Positions 56,535 to 64,000 of a stretch of 64,000 nt of DNA are shown here, piece by piece (positions within the stretch are counted from its first letter, which is position 1; each line of letters begins with the position of its first letter). The position numbers and the translations under genes were made by a program. Source of the DNA: Larix kaempferi (Eukaryota > Streptophyta > Pinopsida > Pinales > Pinaceae); the NCBI GenBank assembly GCA_027924585.1, contig BSBM01000068.1:12435501-12499500 (forward strand), read 5' to 3'. The notes beneath the pieces were generated by a model. It was not told the origin of the DNA. It ran no database searches and worked only from the letters and a program-made list of their open reading frames with translations.

Positions 56535-57234
56535 TGTTAACACCTAAAAAGTGCTCACTAGCTCATTCCCTTATTCACATGACCCATTTGTCCACTTTTC
56601 CACCATTTGAGCCTCTGAAACCAACAAAAGGTCACCAAAAGACCTTAGTACACCCCTTTTTTCCATTAAAAAAAGATTATTTTTCCTGAAAAGCATAAAA
56701 AACCCTAAAAAAGGGTCCAAATTCCCAAAAATATTAAAAAGGGAATTAAAATATTATTTTTATTCAAAAAAGGAAAAAGGAGGGAAAAGTACCTAAACCA
56801 TGTTGGTCAATACCATTTGGTTTCCACATAACCACAAATGGTATTCCCCACCACCAAAACCTATAAAAAGGTGGTAGGGGCTCCTCATTTCAGATCCATC
56901 CATTATCTCATCCTCATGCTGCCGAAATCTTCCTTGAGCATTTTGGCCATTGTAAACAACCTTGGAGAAGGAGACCTCTTGGAGCTTGGAGCTACTCATC
57001 TTGGGAGTTGCTCAACATCAACCTTCACCATTGAAGGTATTATCGCAAGCACTTGCTTGCCCCCCATTTTTCAATACAAATTCATTCTTTAATATTTTCT
57101 TGTTCTTGTTTTTTAAATGTTTACATTATTTGCTTATATTCTTGCATAGATCCATGATTAGTTTTGTTTAGATTAGTTTCTTGTTTAATTCTATTGAAAC
57201 TGCTGCTACTAGTTAGCAGGTGCCGATAGCACCA
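56535..57234 (+). repeat. E-family LTR, copy 2 (3' LTR of E1, R/U5 type b)
   Basis: Starts TGTTAACACC after agggggcaatc. Lacks the terminal ...ggttgcaaaaccgggccaaca and passes at the word gatagcacc into a second, partial LTR. R/U5 words such as 'gagaaggagacctcttggag' match copy 4, not copy 1. Confidence 0.9.
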
Positions 57235-57640
57235 AAACCAAAAATGGTATTCCCCACCACCAAAACCTATAAAAAGGTGGTAGGGGCTCCTCATTTCAGA
57301 TCCATCCATTATCTCATCCTCATGCTGCCGAAATCTTCCTTGAGCATTCTGGCCATTGTAAGAAACCTTGGAGAAGGAGACCTCTTGGAGCTTGGAGCTA
57401 CTCATCTTGGGAGTTGCTCAACATCAATCTTCACCATTGAAAGTATTATCGCAAGCACTTGCTTGCCCCCCATTTTTCAATACAAATTCATTCTTTAATA
57501 TTTTCTTGTTCTTGTTTTTTAAATGTTTACATTATTTGCTTATATTCTTGCATAGATCCATGATTAGTTTTGTTTAGATTAGTTTCTTGTTTAATTCTAT
57601 TGAAACTGCTGCTACTAGTTAGCAGGTGCCCATAGCACTA
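57235..57640 (+). repeat. Partial LTR duplication, 406-bp tandem copy
   Basis: Repeats 56829-57234 with few changes, from aaaatggtattcccc (with its own TATA box at 57267) to catagcacta. The tandem period is 406 bp. It joins E3 directly. Confidence 0.9.
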
Positions 57641-57841
57641 CTCCCTAAGTGCCTTTTTCGTAAAAGTGGTTGCTCGGCCCGAAAAAGGGATAAAATTATA
57701 CCGAATAAAAAGGGGTTGATGAGGGCGAGAAAAGGTCTTAAGCATCATCATCGGTGCGGAAAATTGGATCCGGTGACATAAGGATTGTCGAAAATGGAGA
57801 ACGGCCGATGTGGAATGCCAACCGAGGCTACATGGGGGGCA
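57641..57841 (-). other. Piece of E 3' non-coding region, inverted
   Basis: Reverse complement of the ~54.74-54.95 kb text, including the CCTTTTTCG/CGAAAAAGG hairpin words at 57650-57690. It joins PMD intron sequence at 57842. Confidence 0.85.
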
Positions 57842-58379
57842 TAGTTGTTAGATTTATCAGTCTTATGATTATAGTTGCATATGATGGTTTATTTTGCATT
57901 GTGCAGATGTTGGGCCTGTACCACCGGCTGGCTATGTGGCTCGTCAGGGGCGGGCGATGGTGGTCGCTCATCCACTTGCAGCGGTACCACCTCCATGTGG
58001 TGGAGGATTTGCAGCTCCTGGGAGAGGGGTTGGCCCTCGCGATGACGCCATAGAGGGTGTCAGATAGACCTTCGACTGGATCCTAGCTGGACTCCCCGAG
58101 GATGGTTGGAGAGACCTGGATCGAGATATTTTGGAGGGTTGCTTCAGTGGGCCGCCTGAGTGGAGGTCGCTCTTGTTGAGGATAGTAGTGTTTGTGGAAG
58201 AGCACAGGGGTGGTGCTCGGGATGTCCCGGCAGAGCCGACTCAGATGAGGATCCATCTACGGGATGACCCAGCGGGGCCAGTGGAGGAGGCGCCAGAGGA
58301 GCGCAGAGTTCGGGCTCGCCATGACCCGGCGGGGCCAGCGGAGGAGGGGCCGGAGGATCCTAGGGATCCTGATGAGTAG
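57842..58379 (+). pseudogene. PMD gene, second exon only (E3)
   Basis: Keeps ~60 bases of intron with the TTGTGCAG acceptor, then a 473-base exon (57907-58379), exactly the length of the E1 exon 2. It encodes VARQGR, RGVGPRDDAIEGVR, AGLPEDGWRDLDRDILEGCF and the acidic tail ending EDPRDPDE. A TAG follows EGVR (CAG in E1). Exon 1 is missing. GC content is clearly higher than in the surroundings. Confidence 0.8.
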
Positions 58380-58534
58380 ATGATATTGTATTTGCCCCCA
58401 AATGCTGATGAGCATATGGGGAAGCATTTTTGTACGATTGATGTATTTTTTGTATATCGGGTGCTGAGGGCACCTATGACATGTTGACTATCATTGGTTA
58501 TATATATATGTGTATATATATTTGGATATACGGT

Positions 58535-58720
58535 CGTGTATGCACGTGGATGCACATTTGTCTTTTGTATATGCCCGTGGAGGCACATGTTATGCACGTG
58601 GATGCATTATTTTGTTTTGGTATATGCCCGTGGAGGCACATGTAATGCACGTGGATGCATTTCGTTTGTGGATATGCCCATGGAGGCACATGTTATGCAC
58701 GTAGATGCACATTTTGGTTA
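58535..58720. repeat. Minisatellite between PMD and RNase H genes (E3)
   Basis: Four units with 'tatgcccgtggaggcacatg' and 'tatgcacgtggatgca' words, the reverse complement of the E1 array at 52.09-52.33 kb. Confidence 0.9.
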
Positions 58721-59145
58721 TGACATGATGTGATTGGTGTGCCAGTCGAGGACATTGTTGGCCATATGGTCTGCTACACTGTTGAGGTGTCTTGGGACAT
58801 GTGTGAATGAAATGGATTCAAACTGTCTAACCATTTGCTTAGTGCGCAGGAATTTTCTGAAAAGACAGGGATCGCGTACCTGGTAATCATTGTTGAGCTG
58901 GGAAACCAGGAGCTGTGAGTCCAAGAAAATGTTGAGGTGACGGATACTCATTTGAGAGCTGCGGCCAGGAGACCGGTCACGGCATCGTATTCAGCTTGGT
59001 TATTGGTGGCGACACCTAAACATACTCCGTCAATGTGAATTAACTCATGTGAAGGGGAGTATATTACCTAGGCTGCAGAGGCGAGATTGGGAGACCAATG
59101 GCTTGCACCATCAGTGAAATCGACATGGCAGAGTGGAAGAGGATC
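58721..59145 (-). pseudogene. Archaeal-type second RNase H (E3)
   Basis: Minus-strand text CHVDFTDGASHWSPNL, then (past a stop) VIYSPSHELIHIDGVCLG, TNNQAEYDAVTGLLAAAL. After a one-base shift the frame 58951-58718 gives MSIRHLNIFLDSQLLVSQLN and HVPRHLNSVADHMANNVLDW. The last Asp (VADHMAN) is kept here, while E1 has Asn. Four acidic residues are therefore visible, but a stop and a frameshift break the gene. Confidence 0.8.
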
Positions 59146-59251
59146 CATCTGTGGTCATGCAGAGAAAAACAAATATTTAGGTTTTTTGAATTTTTTGTGA
59201 ACAAAGAAAGTATGCCTATACTAAAATGGATGGTGGTGTCCATCAGATTTT

Positions 59252-60019
59252 CTATGGGTAAAATCGTTTAAGGTACAACCCGTTGCGTGGGTTGCGTAGG
59301 GGATTGCCTTCTGAATCGGTCAGAATGTATGCCCCCTGCCCGAGGCAGGTGTGTATGATGTAGGAGCCTTGCCACATAGACATGAACTTTCCCTTTCCGG
59401 TTTTATCATGAGCTTGATCGTAAGCGAGGACAAGGTCTCCCTCAGAAAAGGTTCTCGGGTGGACGTGTTTCTCGTAACTTAGTTTTGATCATTGTTTAGC
59501 TGCTTCCATGTTTTGAATGGCTGTGCGCTGATCTTCATCGGCCTGCTCTAGGAGTAGTAAACGTTGCTCTATCGAGGAAGTGACCGGTAGGAGTTCAACG
59601 GCGATATGCAAGGCTAGAATCTGGCACTCAATAGGGAGGACAGATTCGACGCCGTGAACTAAATGGAAAGGGGTAAAACTGGTGGCGGTTTTGGTTGAGG
59701 TGCGGTAAGCCCATAGTGCCGGGAAAATCATGTGGTGCCAATTGGATTTGTGTTTGTCTACAGTACGTTGGAGGATGGTCTTAAAATTTTTATTGATCGC
59801 TTCGACTTGGCCGTTTCCTTGGGGATAGTAGGCGGAAGAGAAATGGTGTTCAAATTTCAACATGGTTGATAATTCTTTCCAGATGGCATCTTCGAAGTGA
59901 GAGCTATGGTTAGAGACTAGTTGCTTCGGCACTCCGAAACGAGAAATAACATGGTTGAAGAAAAACTGTGCTGTAGTGTCGGCCTTGCAATTGTAAGTCG
60001 GCATGGAATATGTTAACAC
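59252..60019 (-). pseudogene. Integrase, core and C-terminus (E3)
   Basis: The core begins after the first catalytic Asp: PTYNCKADTTAQFFFNHVIS, then GVPKQLVSNHSSHF, where Asn stands in place of the second Asp (family SD-x-G-SHF). YYPQGNGQVEAINKNFKTIL carries the catalytic Glu. A TGA follows AAKQ, and the same frame continues FSEGDLVLAYDQAHDKTGKG, KFMSMWQGSYIIHTCLGQGA, NPLRNPRNGLYLKRFYP, stop at 59252. That is the GPY/F-like C-terminal module of gypsy integrases. The N-terminus is cut by the E2 LTR. Confidence 0.85.
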
Positions 60020-60714
60020 CTAAAAAGTGCTCACTAGCTCATTCCCTTATTCACATGACCCATTTGTCTACTTTTCCACCATCTGAGCCTTTGAAACCAA
60101 CAAAAGGTCACCAAAAGACCTTAGTACACCCCTTTTTCCATTAAAAAAAGATTATTTTTCCTGAAAAGCATAAAAAACCCTCAAAAAGGGTCCAAATTCC
60201 CAAAAATATTAAAAAGGGAATTAAAATATTATTTTTATTCAAAAAAGGAAAAAGGAGGTAAAAGTACCTAAACCATGTTGGTCAATACCATTTGGTCTCC
60301 ACAAAACCACAAATGGTATTCCCCACCACCAAAACCTATAAAAAGGTGATAGGGGATCCTCATTTCACATCCATCCATATTCCTATCCTCATGCTGCCAA
60401 AATCTCCCTTAAGTATTTGGCCATTGTAGCAAGCCTTGGAGAAAGGACCCATTGGAGATTGGAGTTGCTCACCATTGGAGCCATTCAACAACCTTCATCA
60501 CTTGGAGGTATTGTACTTGCAAGCATTTGCTTGCCCCATTGTCAATAGAAAAATTATTTTTTATCTTTCTTGTTCTTGTTTTTTAATTCAAAATGCACAT
60601 GCTAGTTTAGTTTAGTGTAGATTTAGTTTATTGTTATTTGCTTTACATTGAAACTGCTGCTACTAGTTAGCAGGTGCCCATAGCACTAAGCCTGGTTGCA
60701 AAACCGGGCCAACA
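60011..60714 (+). repeat. E-family LTR, copy 3 (5' LTR of E2, R/U5 type a)
   Basis: TGTTAACACC...GGGCCAACA, 704 bp, complete at both ends. Followed by a primer site. R/U5 matches copy 1. Confidence 0.95.
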
Positions 60715-60719
60715 GTTTT

Positions 60720-60738
60720 TGGCGACTCCGCTGGGGAT
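60720..60738 (+). promoter_or_regulatory. Primer binding site of E2 (tRNA-Arg type)
   Basis: TGGCGACTCCGCTGGGGAT lies five bases after the LTR end. It is the complement of the 3' end of a plant tRNA-Arg (…CCCCAGTGGAGTCGCCA) with one difference. tRNA-Arg priming has been described for Tat/Ogre-type elements. Confidence 0.75.
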
Positions 60739-61337
60739 TTATTATGCCTGGGGGCAGATGTTTCTGGCTGGTGTTCGGAGAGATTGACAAGGCCAAATGA
60801 GCTAGTGAGCACTTGGTGGGAATGAGCTAGTTCATCGCGACTGTCTGGCCAAAATCCGCGATGTTCATCGCGGGTTTTTGCAGGGAGGCCACGATGGTCA
60901 TCGCGGCTTTTGGTGGAAATGCCGCGATGGGCATTGCGGCTTTTTGTGGAAAAGCCGCGATGGGATTTTTTCAAAAATTTTATGCTAGGGCTAAAAATTT
61001 CTTCTGTTTTCTGGCAGGATGTTGAGGAGACCATTGTCCTCGTGGCGGGAGCGGGAGATCGATGATGATCTTATGGAGAGGATTCAGACTGATCTAGGGG
61101 TGAGGACAGAATTTGGCTGTGAGCGGACTTTTGAAGTTCGCTCAGATCCCACCTATTCGTTCAGTGAGACGGCTCCTGAACAAGCTAGTGAGTTGGTGGG
61201 TGCCGGTGGAGGGTGCATTTATTATTGGGGGTGAGAGGTTGGAGATCACACTCACGGATGTTTATTTTTTCACTGGGTTGCCTCGTTTGGGTGAGGTGGG
61301 CGATCTCTTGCCGAGGATCCCGCCGGGTGTAGACATG
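60739..61337 (+). pseudogene. PMD gene 5' part with leader, rearranged (E2)
   Basis: 60739-60785 is a stray internal PMD piece (YAWGQMFLAGVRRD). It is joined to a foreign-looking 50-base link, the hairpin array, and then the true start ATG 61019 (MLRRPLSSWREREIDDDLME). One extra base near 61100 shifts the frame. The second frame continues SGLLKFAQIPPIRSVRRLLN, WWVPVEGAFIIGGERLEITL and TGLPRLGEVGDLLPRIPPGV. It ends at 61337, joined to the 3' non-coding region. Codon 11 is GAG and the YYA codon is followed by TGG, showing the ancestral bases of both E1 stops. Confidence 0.8.
60834..60966. repeat. Hairpin array upstream of PMD (E2)
   Basis: About four units (CCGCGATG-TT-CATCGCGG; GATGGTCATCGCGGC; GCCGCGATGGGCATTGCGGC), the reverse complement of part of the E1 array, shorter by about three units. 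It lies just upstream of ATG 61019. Confidence 0.9.
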
Positions 61338-63089
61338 GGCCGTTCTCCATTTTCGACAATCCTTATGTCACCGGATCCAATTTTCCGCACCGATGATGAT
61401 GCTTGAGACCTTTTCTCACCCTCATCAACCCCTTTTTGTTCGGTATAATTTTATCCCTTTTTCGGGACGAGCAACCACTTTTACGAAAAAGGCACTTAGG
61501 GAGTTTATGTTAAGCTCTTTTCTGACTCCTAAAAACAATGAAAAGATTACCGAGTAACCTTGCTTCCTTTCATGCTCGTTAAACGTATCTGAAAGGGCGT
61601 CTACCTGGTATAAGTTTACCCCTTTTCCGGACCTTGTAGACTAATTACGAAAAAGGTATACTCTAGTCACATCGGCTAGAAGAGTTCTCCATCCGCATCA
61701 TTTTATGCTTTTTCGGGCCTTGCAGACTGAACTTACGAAAAAGAAACACCAATAGAGTCCACTTACCGTTTTCAGACTCTCTAAACATGAAATCAACCAT
61801 GAGCATGAGCCATCTTGGGCTCACAAAATCCACAGGACCGTACCATTTCAGAGCACACTTTTATCCCTTCTTGGAGCTCATTAAAACTACGAAGAAGGAA
61901 TCAATGGTGCCTCTTGGCGCCACGACAGATCACATCTACTCATTAGGCAGCTTCCCCATTTTGGTCGCCTTTGTTCAGAGTATTCTGCAGTATCTCACCT
62001 TGATAATCCCTCGACGGCACCTATCAGCTCGTCCTCCCCCCCAAAGTCAATATATACCATTCAGTCAAAGCAATGATCCCCACACCTACAAGTCAGTTCC
62101 CTACGCTGCCAGGTCAACAATGTCATCATGCTCTGAACAAAGGAAGTTTGAGTCTGCCCATTTTTTGACCCAGTTATTTCCCATTCCCACAAGTATGTCA
62201 GTCCTACCATCAGTACTACAACACTTCAGTTTTACACCTCGTGCTCGTATCAAGGAAACATCATTGCCTTGTTAATTGCTGGTCTCCCTCTGTCGATGAC
62301 AACCACATTGATTCCAGAGGATAGACCTAGAGGTCCCTGTGTCTTGGACTCATCACCATTTATGATGAGTGCCTACGAATCATTTCGAGAGGAATCTTCA
62401 GTGCCTCTCCAAATGGTTGTTTCTCACATGCTCGACTTCAACACCTTGATCGCATCGTTGAGACTCGCACAGGGTATTCATCCGTTTCACTTATTAGTCG
62501 AAGACCCCACATACCTCCTGACTCCTCCACATTTGAGAGTCTTCCTATGGATAAAACCAGTTACACTTTTTCTATAGATATCCGGGTTGCGCATGGCGAC
62601 AGTATTCAGATGTACCCCAGTTTTATACTCCCTTGAGTGTACAGTTACATTATTTCTCAGAGATGACTCATAGTCTTTGAGTCCCTACAGATGTTGGATG
62701 CCTTTAGTTTCAGCAGTTCCTCAGTTATTCTAGTGTACCAGTTATTGAGATCCGTTATGATCCGGAGTACATCCCAAAATAATGTCCCCCCTGGACCATT
62801 ATGGTGTACCAGTAGATTCTTTATGTATTAGATCCCCCTTCTTGGGACTAATTGTTATGTATATGTCTTGATACGAGCATGGGAATGCCCGCCTCATCCA
62901 TTATCAGAGATTATACCTCATTCATATTGAGGCCATGTAATATTTTTTGTTTCTTGCAGCTTCCAAGGGCCGTGGCTCCAGTCTCCAATCGGTCTCTTCT
63001 CCTTCCCAAACCCCTGAAAAAAGATAAAAGAACTATGATGTCTATCGTCCATACGATGAGCTCCTGCCCTCACACATCAGGGGGCAATC
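61338..63089 (+). other. 3' non-coding region of E2
   Basis: Co-linear with 54783-56534 of E1, at high identity. Hairpins at 61455-61492, 61621-61656 and 61708-61743; the third has the perfect arms CTTTTTCG/CGAAAAAG. Ends agggggcaatc before the 3' LTR. No coding signal is trusted here. Confidence 0.85.
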
Positions 63090-63797
63090 TGTTAACACCT
63101 AAAAAGTGGTCACTAGCTCATTCCCTTATTCACATGACCCATTTGTCCACTTTTCCACCATCTGAGCCTCTTAAACCAACAAAGGTCACCAAAAGACCTT
63201 AGTACACCCCTTTTTCCATTAAAGAAAAATTATTTTTCCTGAAAAGCATAAAAAACCCTCAAAAAGGGTCCAAATTCCCAAAAATATTAAAAAGGGAATT
63301 AAAATATTATTTTTATTCAAAAAAGAAAAAAGGAGGGAAAAGTACCTAAACCATGTTGGTCAATACCATTTGGTTTCAACAAAACCACAAATGGTATTCC
63401 CCACCACCAAAACCTATAAAAAGGTGGTAGGGGCTCCTCATTTCACATCCATCCATTATCTCATCCTCATGCTGCCGAAATCTTCCTTGAGCATTTTGGC
63501 CATTGTAAGCAACCTTGGAGAAGGAGACCTCTTGGAGCTTGGAGCTACTCATCTTGGGAGTTGCTCAACATCAACCTTCACCATTGAAGGTATTATCGCA
63601 AGCACTTGCTTGCCCCCCATTTTTCAATACAAATTCATTCTTTAATATTTTCTTGTTCTTATTTTTTAAATGTTTACATTATTTGCTTATATTCTTGCAT
63701 AGATCTATGATTAGTTTTGTTTAGATTAGTTTCTTGTTTAATTCTATTGAAACTGCTGCTACTAGTTAGCAGGTGCCCATAGCACTAAGACTGGTTG
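63090..63797 (+). repeat. E-family LTR, copy 4 (3' LTR of E2, R/U5 type b)
   Basis: TGTTAACACC start; R/U5 matches copy 2. It lacks the last ~16 bases (caaaaccgggccaaca) and abuts an inverted LTR. Confidence 0.92.
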
Positions 63798-64000
63798 TGG
63801 CCCGGTTTTGCAACCAGGCTTAGTGCTATGGGCACCTGCTAACTAGTAGCAGCAATTTCAATAGAATTAAACAAGAAACTAATCTAAACAAAACTAATCA
63901 TGGATCTATGCAAGAAAATAAGCAAATAATGTAAACATTTAAAAAACAAGAACAAGAAAATATTAAAGAATGAATTTGTATTGAAAAATGGGGGGCAAGC
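63798..64000 (-). repeat. E-family LTR, copy 5, inverted, runs off the window
   Basis: Reads tggcccggttttgcaaccag onward, the reverse complement of an LTR end. It mirrors 63597-63797 with very few changes, so the window ends in a palindrome of at least 190-bp arms and a loop of about 12 bases. Type b text (gggggcaagc) is seen at the window edge. Confidence 0.93.

Larger units (their letters stand above)
50158..57640 (+). mobile_element. Tat-type gypsy deletion derivative E1
   Basis: 5' LTR (50158-50859), gag tail fused to a second RNase H, minisatellite, antisense PMD gene, hairpin array, long 3' non-coding region, polypurine tract, 3' LTR (56535) with a partial LTR duplication. The primer site after the 5' LTR is lost. 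Protease, RT, the first RNase H and integrase are deleted. It is inserted in the B2 ORF. No TSD was found. Confidence 0.8.
57641..60010 (-). mobile_element. Inverted E-family fragment E3
   Basis: In minus direction: integrase, second RNase H, minisatellite, antisense PMD 3' exon, part of the 3' non-coding region. So the gene order is the same as in E1 but turned round. It is bordered left by a broken LTR (57640) and right by the LTR of E2 (60011), which cuts integrase. It supplies the E-family order integrase then RNase H then convergent PMD. Confidence 0.8.
60011..63797 (+). mobile_element. Rearranged E-family element E2
   Basis: LTR, tRNA-Arg primer site, a PMD 5' part with hairpin array now in the same direction as the LTR, the long 3' non-coding region, polypurine tract, LTR. 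No gag or pol. Compared with E1 the PMD part is inverted. Confidence 0.8.

Noticed and set aside
56838-57171. LTR-internal ORFs repeated at 57220-57577 and 63370-63724
   Set aside because: They follow every E LTR copy of type b and cover the TATA box and R/U5. No protein family.

Overview
The window is plant nuclear DNA from a repeat-rich region. Almost all recognisable coding sequence is LTR-retrotransposon gag/pol, in several Ty3/gypsy lineages and one Ty1/copia lineage, mostly decayed and nested in each other. There are plant-type marks: initiator-tRNA-Met and tRNA-Arg primer sites, chromodomain integrases, an archaeal-type second RNase H, and a Plant Mobile Domain (PMD) gene with an intron. 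No rRNA, tRNA, CRISPR or intact cellular gene was found. The only cellular-gene hint is a short pectin-methylesterase-inhibitor-like fragment near 7.0 kb. A large-genome seed plant, possibly a gymnosperm, fits, but the species cannot be named from this.

Layout. 1-2.6 kb: 3' end and LTR of an old Tat-like gypsy element (H). 2.6-7.4 kb: AT-rich non-coding DNA with minisatellites and the PMEI-like fragment. 7.47-24.68 kb: a minus-strand non-autonomous LTR element (B1) carrying an unfamiliar long ORF. It is split by a plus-strand chromovirus (C, 11.86-21.75 kb). C itself holds a 1.46-kb solo LTR inside its 5' LTR and a copia solo LTR inside its gag, each with a target-site duplication (TSD). 24.7-28.8 kb: unexplained non-coding DNA. 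28.8-33.1 kb: a minus-strand chromodomain gypsy element (D) lacking its 5' end. 33.1-45.7 kb: a long inverted repeat (IR1) whose right arm is interrupted by a copia element (G, 36.56-43.88 kb) and a foldback element (IR2, 43.88-45.52 kb). These two sit side by side and share the same TAATC duplication. 45.75-50.16 kb: a second, better preserved B element (B2). 50.16 kb to the end: a complex of Tat-type elements (E1, E3, E2) with repeated LTRs, gag/second-RNase-H remnants, integrase, the antisense PMD gene and a 33-bp hairpin array. It ends in an inverted LTR pair.

How the parts relate. B elements have no pol genes. Their LTR ends, PBS and PPT resemble those of C, so they look like non-autonomous passengers of a C-type chromovirus. 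E elements have lost protease, RT and most of integrase, but they keep LTRs, hairpin-rich 3' regions and a PMD gene convergent with pol. G has almost identical LTRs and a perfect TSD but a broken pol, so it probably moved recently using another element's enzymes. All similarity statements were made by eye; no search or alignment was run.
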